A stretch of 64,000 nt of DNA, from positions 1-64,000 of the forward strand of contig JAGAGD010000110.1 in NCBI GenBank assembly GCA_017627765.1, given 5' to 3'. The number at the start of each line of letters is the position of its first letter. The stretch's first letter is position 1. Both the position numbers and the translations under genes were made by a program. Positions 37,097-46,000 of this stretch are shown in pieces. This DNA is from Prevotella sp. (lineage in GTDB: Bacteria; Bacteroidota; Bacteroidia; Bacteroidales; Bacteroidaceae). The notes under the pieces are model-generated. The model did not search any database. It was not told the origin of the DNA and saw nothing but the letters and a program-made list of their open reading frames with translations.

Positions 37097-38713
37097 TCAT
37101 AAAATAATTGCAACAATAATTCCAATTAGTAATATGATAATTACAAATATAAGGTATTTTTTCCGCTTAGGGAATACTGGATTTTGCTGAACCAATGCAT
37201 TTGGCTTGTCTTCTACCTTTTGTGGAGTTAATTGTTCATAATCTGTAAGCGGATAGAACTCAACATCCAACTCCCATTCATGAATATTACTATTTTTACG
37301 TTCTAAAGATAATGTTCGTCCTCCTTCTATTTTCCCTTTGACTAATAGTTTCTCAAAATCCGCCTTTAGCTGAATCATTTCGTTTTCTTTAATGAGCGAT
37401 TCTTTTAATGAAGATACGCGAATCTTGAAAAGGTTTTCTCCATTTAATCTCATACGAGCCTTACGTTGCCAATCAGACATATGATTATACCATATTGTAT
37501 TAGACGGTATATATGGTTCTTTTTTTAAAAGAAACTCATGATGATGAAAGAATTCTTCTATACTTTTCTGGTAATTAGAGCTTTCTTCTGAAAATTGTCC
37601 CTCAATATTCCCTTTTACCCCCTTTATTCCACCTCCTATCTTTGCATTGTAAACACCTGTATTCTTATCTGTTGTCTCGGCGGTCTTCAAATCTGTAAAA
37701 TCAATCCGTTTAGCACCCAAGCACTGTAAAATTTCAATTAATTCACCCACTTGGTCATGAAACAGCTCGTCTTTATAGTTTTCTGCATCAAGATACTCGT
37801 TGGGTTTATAAGGATGACAAATATATAAAACTTTCTCATTAGGATAGCCATTGGGGAATGTTAATCCTTTATTCCTTAAGGATTCTATTTCATTAGAGGT
37901 TAGAACAAGGAAACTATTCGGTAGAAATCGAAAATCATCGTCAACTACCAAATACTTTCTTCTTTCTTTAGGAATTTGCAAAAAATCATCAGCAAAATTA
38001 TTTGCAGCTTCCTGTAGTTCTGTCTTAAACTCATTTTTGCTTAAGTACAAAGATTCTTCTTCAGTCTCCTTATACTGAATAATATCTTGTAGTTTAGTAT
38101 ATCTTTCAATTGGTTTTTGTATTTCTGTTCGGAATACACCTCTTAGAGCTTGTGAGTTTGGATCATATGGCCACAATTCAATAGATCTTTCAATAGCTGT
38201 TAATGCTTTTTTACTATCATGTATACCAAAGAAATTTACAGATGCGTATAAATCATATAATGATGAATTATAATCATTCAAATATGGATAATCTTGAATT
38301 CTTTCTATAAGGGTCTTTATTCGATTCAAATATTGTTCAAGGTCTCTTCTGGTCATAGAATCAATTAATCTGTATTGTTTCAACAATTCAGATGTTAGCC
38401 TGCATAGTTCGTGTCCTTCTGTTTGGTCTTTGCTTTCATCATCTGTCCCAAACTCATAACCACATGAACAACAGCTAAACTTATAATTATCGCCAGCAAT
38501 GGCTTCAAATGGGGATTTTAGCGCATTAAAATACAAATTAGTGCCTTTGTCAATAATTTTTCCTAATGGCTTCATCCCAATATAATCACATAGTTCTCCA
38601 AAAGTATCTGAAGTATTTTCAAATGAACGAAAGAATCTTCCAATCATATTTTTCTTCTCAGCACTGATCCAATGTCCACATTTTGGACATCTTATCCACA
38701 TAATTTTACCCAT
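37097..38713 (-). CDS. Zn-ribbon protein with C-terminal membrane anchor, unknown function
   Basis: I chose the ATG at 38713 (MGKIMWIRCPKCG), 11 nt after the preceding gene stop. A longer frame would overlap that gene by over 100 bp. The product is about 538 aa. It begins with a split zinc ribbon (CPKCGHWIS near residue 9 and CCSCGYEFG about 65 residues later). A helical region with TPR-like features comes next (YDLYASVNFFGIHDSKKALT). A conserved-looking core then reads VLYICHPYKPNEYLDAENYK, IEILQCLGAKRIDF and WYNHMSDWQRKARMRLNGEN. One C-terminal transmembrane helix (LIFVIIILLIGIIVAIIL) ends the protein. I think related proteins exist in other Bacteroidales, but no function is known to me. 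Confidence 0.7.
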   Translation of the reverse strand: MGKIMWIRCPKCGHWISAEKKNMIGRFFRSFENTSDTFGELCDYIGMKPLGKIIDKGTNLYFNALKSPFEAIAGDNYKFSCCSCGYEFGTDDESKDQTEGHELCRLTSELLKQYRLIDSMTRRDLEQYLNRIKTLIERIQDYPYLNDYNSSLYDLYASVNFFGIHDSKKALTAIERSIELWPYDPNSQALRGVFRTEIQKPIERYTKLQDIIQYKETEEESLYLSKNEFKTELQEAANNFADDFLQIPKERRKYLVVDDDFRFLPNSFLVLTSNEIESLRNKGLTFPNGYPNEKVLYICHPYKPNEYLDAENYKDELFHDQVGELIEILQCLGAKRIDFTDLKTAETTDKNTGVYNAKIGGGIKGVKGNIEGQFSEESSNYQKSIEEFFHHHEFLLKKEPYIPSNTIWYNHMSDWQRKARMRLNGENLFKIRVSSLKESLIKENEMIQLKADFEKLLVKGKIEGGRTLSLERKNSNIHEWELDVEFYPLTDYEQLTPQKVEDKPNALVQQNPVFPKRKKYLIFVIIILLIGIIVAIIL

Positions 38714-38723
38714 ACACTTTTTC

Positions 38724-38945
38724 TTATCCAATTTGTTTAACATCCAATTCAACCATATTAAGGCATCCTGCCTTTTTGATGTCAATACCGTAGATACGCA
38801 TGAAAGCATCTGCGACAGTTTTGCCTCCATTGGTTATTACAGGATTACTAAAAGAATTGCTTACTACTTCTACTTGCATTCCAGGTTCGATACGAATGCC
38901 ATTGCTGTTTTTCACGTGCTTAGTTGTAATAATAAAACGCGGCAT
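38724..38945 (-). CDS. 73-aa conserved small protein, first gene of accessory operon
   Basis: The protein reads MPRFIITTKHVKNSNGIRIE, GMQVEVVSN, then GGKTVADAFMRIYGIDIKKA and ends VELDVKQIG. It resembles a family of about 70-aa Bacteroidales proteins that I believe is labelled DUF6140; the label is from memory. It is a small beta-rich domain with no signal. A good Shine-Dalgarno (AGGAG) stands about 7 nt before the start. It directly follows the structured RNA element at 39025-39236 and is 11 nt from the Zn-ribbon gene, so it leads the accessory operon. Confidence 0.75.
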   Translation of the reverse strand: MPRFIITTKHVKNSNGIRIEPGMQVEVVSNSFSNPVITNGGKTVADAFMRIYGIDIKKAGCLNMVELDVKQIG

Positions 38946-39024
38946 AGTTTTTCTCCTATACTTTTTTGCCTCTACTCCCTACAAGGCAGGTTAATATTAA
39001 ATTAAGGAATAAGACTTTATACAT

Positions 39025-39236
39025 AAAAAATGCGCGGGAGTCAGACATACTTGCTCGTCCCGACACCAAAGCTCTCACATGCTCCCAAGTCTGTACGAGA
39101 AATATGCAGAGGCCCACGCATATATGAAAACACTCTACATGCCCAGTTAGAGCACATAGAGTATAGTTTTTCACTATACGCAGGCATCTACTGCGACTTC
39201 TCATGACTTGGGTTGAATTTGTGAGATTCTGGTGTC
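39025..39236 (-). ncRNA. Candidate structured RNA / leader with terminator-like end
   Basis: Read on the minus strand, distant segments pair as nested stems. 39236-39230 (GACACCA) pairs with 39068-39062, 39226-39220 (TCTCACA) with 39079-39073, and 39212-39205 (CCCAAGTC) with 39091-39084. 39202-39198 (GAGAA) pairs with 39101-39097, and 39194-39191 (GCAG) with 39109-39106. Inside are two hairpins (39179-39173 with 39167-39161; 39161-39157 with 39137-39133). After the closing stem, 39062-39058 pairs with 39039-39035 (CGGGA/TCCCG), followed by a T run at 39030-39025, as in a terminator. So many consistent long-range pairs are unlikely by chance. It could be a separate small RNA or an attenuating leader of the accessory operon, whose first gene begins 80 nt later. 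Confidence 0.65.
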
Positions 39237-39479
39237 AATCAAAGCGTAGTAAACGCCTTTTTATAATATTTGTTATCCACCGGTTCATCTTTAAAATTCT
39301 CCCTTAGGACAATGCAAAGATAATAATTGTTTATATTTTTAACAAAAATAAATTCAATATTTTTTATTTTTATTTTCAAAAAAATGCGTTATCTCGTAAT
39401 ATTTTACGAATTATATAAGATTTAAAACATAATAGGACTTGTTTTTTGAGTTTGTTTTATTTCATTTTTAGAAAATTAT
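39237..39479. other. Intergenic region between divergent accessory transcripts
   Basis: AT-rich sequence between the structured RNA and the promoter of the 463-aa gene. On the minus strand, TACGCTTTG (39252-39244) is one base longer than the TAnnTTTG box and would place a transcript start near the first closing stem of the RNA, so it is a candidate promoter. No gene was seen here. Confidence 0.35.
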
Positions 39480-39487
39480 TATTTTTG
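39480..39487 (+). promoter_or_regulatory. -7 box for the 463-aa gene
   Basis: TATTTTTG followed by C matches TAnnTTTG. The leader to the start codon at 39690 would be about 195 nt, unusually long, and includes the nested inverted repeat at 39569-39662. Confidence 0.55.
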
Positions 39488-39568
39488 CAAAAAAAATAAA
39501 TAACCAAACTTTCGTAATCATCAGTTTCGTAAGTTTTTAAAGGTTCTCGGTCGCTACGCTTCAATGTT

Positions 39569-39662
39569 TTAAGGTGAATTAGATTATATTCAAGGCACTG
39601 TCAGAACTTGTTTAGTTGTCAACAACAAGCTATGAACAGTGAGAAGCATCTTAGCACCTTAA
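39569..39662 (+). promoter_or_regulatory. Nested inverted-repeat leader upstream of the 463-aa gene
   Basis: Three inverted repeats are nested in order. TTAAGGTG (39569-39576) pairs with CACCTTAA (39655-39662), CACTGT (39596-39601) with ACAGTG (39636-39641), and CTTGTT (39607-39612) with AACAAG (39624-39629). They enclose a small loop. The element ends 27 bases before the start codon, so in RNA it would form a long hairpin close to the ribosome-binding region. A role as regulatory leader is inferred; as DNA it could also be a protein-binding site. Confidence 0.6.
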
Positions 39663-39689
39663 CAATAAAATAAAACAGCTTAAGAACGA

Positions 39690-41081
39690 ATGCAAATGAA
39701 TTATCAGGAACGAATGGAGCAGACATGTAACTATCTGCGCATAATAGAACGAACAAGACTTCTCTGCAATACAACAGATGAGCTTAGCTTGATAGTTGGT
39801 TTTTCTATTAGTGGTAATGGACTGATTAGAAAAGGCGGGAAATCATTATTCCTAAAAGATGCCATATTCAGAGAATTGGCTCAAATTGCAAAAGAAAGAG
39901 CCGATATTGACTTGCAGGACACGGTAGAGAACTACATTGAGACAGATTGTTTTTTTAGCAAATACGGTAAAAGCATAAAAGGTGAGACAACATGTCATAA
40001 TCTAATAAAATATTATTATGCAGACGGTGAAGCAACAGAAGACATTTCACTAATAGTAAAAAAATTAGAAACAAAACACATACCTATATTAATATTGATA
40101 ATTTTAGGTGTGCTGCCAAAGCTATCGGCAAAAGATGGCGACGTTAAGAACATAAAAGACGATTATCAAATAGTTTTCAAACTATTAAGGAATACCGTAT
40201 GCAACAACATTCCAACTCATTCGCTTCCAGCCCTTGAGCAAATGGAGAGCTGTGTTAAGAGTGACAAAACCATAATGTGCAGGATACATATTATATATAC
40301 TATAACCTCCATTCTTTCTGCATACAGCCTAGTTTCAACTCAAAATAATATTTTTCTATCCAATCGAGAGACTTTAGAAAAAACATATACTCCTGATATT
40401 GAAGGGATATGGATAGAGGATGAATATTCAACTATGTTTTGGTATATTGAAGATATCTCAAATGGATTCAACCTGTACAAATACACTTTGAATAACGAGA
40501 AGCATGAACTATCTTACATTAAATATTACTTAAGCTTCTATAAAGTAGACGGAGAAATAATCGCTATGGTTATCCATCCAGATTCAACAAAATATATATT
40601 AAATAACAAGCCAACACCAAATTACATGTTTTCTTATTTCGAATGTGAAATATCCGAAAATGAAATTTCATTCTTTCCGATAGCAGAGAATGACAAAAGA
40701 ATGGGATTGAGACATTTGAGAAAAAGTGATATGTGTGAACAATACAAGAGAATATTAAATAACGAAAGATATCTTAAGATAAATATATATGCAGATGAAG
40801 CATACAATTTTACAATATCACTGGCAGCAATAACCGAAGATTATATTTATATAGAGAATACGGAGAATTGCTATTATAAAATACCAAAAAGCTTAAATGA
40901 CAATCTATACGAAGTTAGTTTCAAAGAGAAAATAGGTGTTGTAGAATACAACAACAAGACCTATATTGCTTTAGACGATAGAAGTCTTTATTGGGATGTA
41001 ACAACCGAAGATAATAGAAAAGCATTAGGTATTGAGGTGGTTGAGGAAATTGTACTTCAGCATGAGGAACGGGAACATTAA
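39690..41081 (+). CDS. Unknown 463-aa protein, divergent from the accessory operon
   Basis: I recognise no family. The first 100 residues are helical (MEQTCNYLRIIERTRLLCNT) with the stretch LIVGFSISGNGLIRKGGKSL. Residues about 127-150 and 200-220 are hydrophobic (IPILILIILGVLPKL, IHIIYTITSILSAYSLV) and may be membrane or buried helices. The C-terminal half is beta-rich (IEGIWIEDEYSTMFWYIEDI and onward), like a lipocalin- or barrel-type sensor domain. The last residues (EEREH) and the stop are encoded by the AACGGG-type hexamer array that begins here. It may belong functionally with the divergent accessory operon, but nothing proves it. Confidence 0.6.
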   Translation: MQMNYQERMEQTCNYLRIIERTRLLCNTTDELSLIVGFSISGNGLIRKGGKSLFLKDAIFRELAQIAKERADIDLQDTVENYIETDCFFSKYGKSIKGETTCHNLIKYYYADGEATEDISLIVKKLETKHIPILILIILGVLPKLSAKDGDVKNIKDDYQIVFKLLRNTVCNNIPTHSLPALEQMESCVKSDKTIMCRIHIIYTITSILSAYSLVSTQNNIFLSNRETLEKTYTPDIEGIWIEDEYSTMFWYIEDISNGFNLYKYTLNNEKHELSYIKYYLSFYKVDGEIIAMVIHPDSTKYILNNKPTPNYMFSYFECEISENEISFFPIAENDKRMGLRHLRKSDMCEQYKRILNNERYLKINIYADEAYNFTISLAAITEDYIYIENTENCYYKIPKSLNDNLYEVSFKEKIGVVEYNNKTYIALDDRSLYWDVTTEDNRKALGIEVVEEIVLQHEEREH

Positions 41082-41139
41082 CTTTAACCTTAACGAGAAC
41101 GAGAACTTTAACTTTAACCTTAACGGGAACGGGAAATAG
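41062..41139 (+). repeat. AACNNN hexamer array 1
   Basis: About 13 units of six bases with the form AAC plus GGG, GAG, TTT, CTT or ATT. The array begins inside the last codons of the 463-aa gene and includes its stop. Confidence 0.75.
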
Positions 41140-41678
41140 TTTGCTTACAAACTGAAAGCTACAAAATCAGTCCAAAATCTTGACGAAAAAAGTAAAAAAT
41201 CTTGACAAACGGAATTTTAATTCTAGAGAAAGATTTTCCGCTTGGCACGAGGCTGAATGCAAAAATGTGTTTAATTGTTAATCAATCGGCTTAAACTATG
41301 TAAACAAGCTTGCGGAACGAAAAAGTGAAAGGTGTCCTTTCGCGATGCGAAACGTGGCATATCGCACTGCGATATGTGGCATATTGCACTGCCAAAGGTG
41401 CCCTTTCACACTGCGAAAGATGCCATTTGACTTTTTTAACACTTATGAGTTTTGCGACGAAACGTATAATGTCTTGATATTGAACGATTTACTAAAAACA
41501 ACAAGAAGTTGCAAAATACTCGCATATTTTGCAACTTCATTTTCTCGGTCCAGAATTTTTAAGTTATTTGCGTGGTTAGTTAATCAATTTTTTACCCAAC
41601 TCCGCTCTGAAAATTGCAAGTTTTTCGCTCAGCAAAGGCTGGAAAAGAAAAACTGGTTTCAGATTGAAAGAATTTTAA

Positions 41679-41757
41679 CGATAACGGGAACGGGAACGAT
41701 AACGGGAACTTTAACGTTAACCTTAACGGGAACGATAACTTTAACGTTAACGATAAC
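41679..41757 (+). repeat. AACNNN hexamer array 2
   Basis: About 13 units of six bases (AACGAT, AACGGG, AACTTT, AACGTT, AACCTT) in phase. Two shorter arrays follow at about 41806-41826 and 41959-41997. No gene overlaps it. Confidence 0.8.
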
Positions 41758-41768
41758 ATACGCCCCCT

Positions 41769-41921
41769 TGCCCCCTCTAACTTAGAGGGGGAATTGAAGA
41801 TTGAGAACGAGAACGTTAACTTTAATCATTATTCCTTCATCCTTCATCATCCACGATGCCGTTGCATCGTGTAGACATACTCCTCAGTCACTTCGTGACA
41901 GCTCCACTAAGTTAGGGGAGC
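41769..41921. repeat. Cluster of short hairpins (REP-like)
   Basis: Several palindromes lie in tandem: CCCCCTCTAA-C-TTAGAGGGGG near 41771-41791, CACGATGC-CGTT-GCATCGTG (41852-41871), GTCAC-TTC-GTGAC (41887-41899) and GCTCCACTAAGTTAGGGGAGC (41901-41921, one mismatch). The mix of CTAACTTAG palindromes with a GTCAC hairpin looks like a dispersed intergenic repeat of this group of bacteria. Confidence 0.6.
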
Positions 41922-41958
41922 AATCTCTTTATTTGAGCATTTAATGTCACACAAATTT

Positions 41959-41997
41959 GATTAACGGGAACGGGAACGATAACGGGAACGGGAACTA
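41959..41997 (+). repeat. AACNNN hexamer array 4
   Basis: Six or so in-phase units (TTAACGGGAACGGGAACGAT and further AACGGG units) just before the RluA-type gene promoter region. Confidence 0.7.
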
Positions 41998-42069
41998 TTT
42001 TCAAATAGTCGAAAAAACTGTCATTAAAAGAAAAACAAGTATATCTTTTACAAATCCCTTGTTTTTTCG

Positions 42070-42077
42070 TAATTTTG
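42070..42077 (+). promoter_or_regulatory. -7 box for the RluA-type gene
   Basis: TAATTTTG followed by C matches TAnnTTTG. It overlaps the in-frame TTG at 42075, so that codon cannot be the start of translation from this promoter; ATG 42123 fits instead. Confidence 0.6.
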
Positions 42078-42122
42078 CAGGCAGAAGTTGAGAATGGATT
42101 TTTTGTAAAACACAATTTTGAA

Positions 42123-42791
42123 ATGGAAGTCGTTTACGAAGATAATCATATTATAATTGTTTCTAAACGTAGTGGTGAAATTGTTCAAGGAGATAAGACT
42201 GGAGACATACCGCTACTTGAAACTGTAAAACAATACATAAAAGAGAAATACCAGAAGCCAGGAAATGTATTTCTTGGTCTGGTACATAGGCTTGACCGCC
42301 CTGTTGCAGGACTTGTCGTATTTGCAAAAACATCAAAGGCACTGACACGTCTTAACGACATGTTCAGAAATGGAGAAGTGCATAAAACATATTGGGCTAT
42401 AACTCAGTCAGCACCAAGAGATAAGGAAGCTTTGTTAGAGGGATGGATTGTAAGAAACGAGCGACAAAACAAGAGCTATTTCTATGATAGAGAGAAGCCC
42501 AATGCAAAGCATGCCAGACTACGCTACAGACAGATAGGACAGTCTGTAAACTATACTCTGCTCGAAGTTGAGCTCTTAACTGGAAGACACCACCAGATAC
42601 GTTGTCAGCTTGCAGCTATAGGATGTCCTATAAAAGGCGACCTGAAGTATGGTGCACGACGTTCTAATCCTGACGGAAGTATATCGCTATTGGCTCGTAA
42701 AATAAGTTTCACACACCCTGTAAGTCATAAAGAAATAACAGTAGAAGCTCCTATTCCACAAGACCGCCTGTGGCAAGAAATAGCCCGCTGA
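42123..42791 (+). CDS. RluA family pseudouridine synthase
   Basis: The enzyme isomerises uridine to pseudouridine in rRNA or tRNA. From ATG 42123 it is 222 aa. The catalytic aspartate is Asp58 in the motif GLVHRLDRPVAGLVVFAKTS. The RluA substrate motif LLTGRHHQIRCQLAAIGCPI is near residue 155, followed by GDLKYGA. No S4 domain is present. An in-frame TTG at 42075 would give 16 extra residues, but it overlaps the promoter. The target RNA cannot be told. It sits at the right boundary of the accessory island. Confidence 0.9.
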   Translation: MEVVYEDNHIIIVSKRSGEIVQGDKTGDIPLLETVKQYIKEKYQKPGNVFLGLVHRLDRPVAGLVVFAKTSKALTRLNDMFRNGEVHKTYWAITQSAPRDKEALLEGWIVRNERQNKSYFYDREKPNAKHARLRYRQIGQSVNYTLLEVELLTGRHHQIRCQLAAIGCPIKGDLKYGARRSNPDGSISLLARKISFTHPVSHKEITVEAPIPQDRLWQEIAR

Positions 42792-43025
42792 CAAGTTGAC
42801 GTTTCAACTATGAATTATGCATTATGAACAATAAACTTCCTCTCCCACTCTATTGACTTAATAATGGTTGGAGTAAAGGCACGAAACTTGGATTATTGCA
42901 AATAAAAATGGAGTGATTTACCATTTTTAAATCGGAATAATCTAATTTTTAGGAAGATTGTAACGTTAATTCATAAAAAATCATTTACTTTGCATGCTAT
43001 TAAGTTGCATACTATAAGGCAAAGA

Positions 43026-46000
43026 ATGAAGAAAGCACTAAAATGGGGAGGTATAATTCTACTTACTCCCATATTATTGTTTATTATACTATCAATACTT
43101 CTTTATTTACCTCCTGTGCAGAACTGGGCTGCTCAGAAGGTAACTGCTTATGCATCGGAAAAGACAGGCATGGACATAAGTGTAGGTAAGGTTTCACTGC
43201 GTTTTCCACTCGATTTGTCCATTGAAGAATTCAGAATGCTTAAGCAAAACGACTCATTGCAAAATGTTACCGACACAATAGCCGATGTAGGAAGACTGGA
43301 TGTAGATCTACAATTTCTCCCTTTGTTGAAAAAGCAAATAGAGATAGACAAACTGAAGTTTAATAGTCTGGCAGTAAACACAAACGGATTTATTCCAGAT
43401 GTTCGTGTAAAAGGCAAAATAAATGAGCTAAGCCTTGAAAGCCACGGCATTGACCTGAAGAAAGAATCGCTTAAGGTGAATACTGCATTACTAAAGGATG
43501 CAAAAGTTGACATTGCCCTATCTGACACAGTTCCTCCTGACACTACAGAATCTAAAAACAATTGGAAAATTTTTGTTGACAACTTAGACATAGACAATGC
43601 TGACGTGACAGTTCATCTGCCAGGTGACACATTGCAACTTCAAGCAAACTTAAGCAAGACTAATGCAAAAGACGGTTCGTTTGACTTAGGTAAAGGAGAA
43701 TATCGAGTAAGCCAATTTGAATTAAAAGAAGGAGGCTTTAAGTATGACAACCGATATGAGCCAATGGCAAGTGGACTGGATTTCAATCATATAGACCTGT
43801 CTGACCTTAACATAGCCTTAGACTCTCTTTGCTACAAAGAACCAAAACTAGATTTAGACCTGCGCAGCTGCTCATTCAAAGAGAAAAGCGGTCTGCAAGT
43901 AGATGAATTATCAGGGCCTATCTCACTTGACTCAACGAAAGTATATTTGCCCGACTTTAAGCTAAAGACACCAGACTCGCGTCTTACGGCACAGTTTGAC
44001 ATGGACTTATCAACTTTCGACAGCAAGAATCCAGGTAGGATGAATGCAAAGATTGACGGTTCATTTGGCAAGCAAGACATAATGCGTTTTCTCGGTGACA
44101 TGCCAAAAGACTTCAGAAGTCAATGGCCAAACCATCCTCTTTCAGTAAGCGGTACCGTGAGAGGGAACATGCAAAGAATAAGTTTTAGCGGACTAAACGT
44201 AAACCTCCCTACCGCAGCCCGACTTAATGCTACAGGATGGATTGCAAACCCAACAGATTCAGATAATCTAAAAGCAGATGTTATATTAAGAGGTCAGACT
44301 GGAAACCTTAATTTCGTAAAATCATTACTTGACAAGGACACAAGAAAAAACATAAACATACCTCAAGGCATTGGCATAGACGGAAGATTTAAAGCCGATG
44401 GAAAACACTACGCTGCAAACTTCGAGGCTTCAGAAGGTGGTGGAAAATTAAAGGCAAATGTTGACATGAATGCGAATACCATGCAATATCAAGCAGACAT
44501 AAATGCCAGAAACATTGCAGTGGGTCATTTTATAAAAGGAATAAATGCAGGTCCTTTCACAGGAAAAATCACAGCAAAAGGCAAAGGTACAGACATATTT
44601 TCTCCGAGAACACAATTAACAGCCGATGCACAAATTGAGAAATTCACATACGAAGGCTACGACTTGTCTGGGCTAAAAGCCAAAGCAAACGTAAACAACG
44701 GAAAAGTAAGTGCAAACATAGACAGTCACAATCCACTATTCAACGGAAACGTAAGTCTGCAAGCACAGACAAACTCAAAGACATTCAATGCAACTGTTGT
44801 CGGTGACATAAACCAGCTTGACTTATATAAACTAAGAATAAGCGATGAACCTATTATTACATCTGGCTGTGTTCACTTAGACATTGCAAGCGATTTAAAG
44901 GACTATTATAAAGTTCAAGGACTAATGAGCGATGTCTCTGTAAAAACCGCAGACAAATTCTATCGCCCAGACGATGTCATATTAGACATACTTACACGCA
45001 GAGATACGACTCATGCAGTAATTGACTGCGCTGACTTCCACCTAAACATGGATGGCAGTCATGGCTACAAGCGCTTGCTATCACAAACCGAGAAATTCAC
45101 TAAAGAGCTGAACAAACAGATAAAGAACAGACGCTTAGACCAAATTACCCTAAGAGAAAAACTACCCGATGCAAGAATGTACTTAAAGACGGGACGCGAC
45201 AATTTCTTCGTTCACCTCCTACAACGCGAAGGCTACGACTTCAAGAATGCACTTGTAGACATAAACTCATCACACATAAGTGGTCTAAACGGCAATATCG
45301 CGATTGACAGCATGATGGTAGACAGCATGCAACTTGACACAGTAAGACTACTATTGAAATCAGAAAACGACATGTTTACCTATCATGCACAAGTACATAA
45401 CAATAAGAATAACCCACAATACATATTCAATGCCTTGCTAGATGGTTCACTTTCAGAAACAGGAAGCGACATACATGCTCAAGTATTTGACAAAAACGAA
45501 GACTTAGGAGTTGATGTAGGACTTACAGCAGCATTGGAAGAAAACGGTGTACGTGTCCGTCTGTCAGATACAAGTCCAATTCTTGGATATAAAGAATTTA
45601 TAGCAAACGAAGATAACTATTTGTATCTGTCGGACGACAAACGATTGTCAGCTCGGCTGCAACTTCAAGCTGATGATGGTACAGGCGTACAACTATATAC
45701 TAACGACGACAATAAAGAGGCACTGCAAGATCTAACACTCTCCCTTCATCATTTTGATTTAGAAAAACTGATGTCCTCCCTCCCCTATCTGCCAAACATA
45801 ACCGGAGATCTTGATGGAGACTTCCACATAATTCAATCACCAGACGAAGTAAGTGTTTCAACAGCAATGTCAATAGACAAAATGACATACGAAGGCTGTA
45901 ACATGGGCGACGTAGGTGCAGAATTTGTTTACATGCCTAAAAGCGATGGTTCTCACTATATTGACGGAATTCTGATACAAAACGATCGCGAAGTTGGTAC

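Larger units (their letters stand above)
41060..41760 (-). repeat. Dispersed palindromic repeat element, copy 2 (inverted)
   Basis: Read on the minus strand, this region repeats the landmark order of the element at 7861-8290. There is a segment resembling CATTCAACGACTTG, palindromic units including the complement of AAAGGTGCCCTTTCACACTG (41394-41413), several GCACTGCGATATG-like units, AAGCCGATTGATTAACAATT and CGTGCCAAG. It then enters a hexamer array (CCCGTTCCCGTT) at 41062-41139. The copy is longer and more diverged than copy 1. A 146-codon frame across it (41345-41785) is a chance opening. Confidence 0.6.

Noticed and set aside
38714..38830. Longer N-terminus for the Zn-ribbon protein
   Set aside because: It would overlap the 73-aa gene by more than 100 bp, and the ribbon begins right after the ATG at 38713.
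38956..39204. Minus-strand open frame of 82 codons across the structured RNA
   Set aside because: The nucleotide sequence is better explained by nested RNA pairing, and the frame contains many rare-looking Cys/Arg clusters with no domain. It may be annotated as a protein in some genomes but is probably spurious.
41345..41785. Plus-strand open frame of 146 codons
   Set aside because: It runs through the palindromic repeat element and into a hexamer array (its end encodes repeated Thr-Leu-Thr), so it has no gene-like content.
41062..41997. Possible CRISPR array
   Set aside because: The units are six bases long and contiguous, without spacers of constant length, and no cas genes are present.
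42990..43025. Upstream TTG start for tamB
   Set aside because: The codon overlaps a promoter-like TTACTTTGC, and the added 12 residues do not resemble the start of an inner-membrane anchor. ATG 43026 gives a normal signal anchor.
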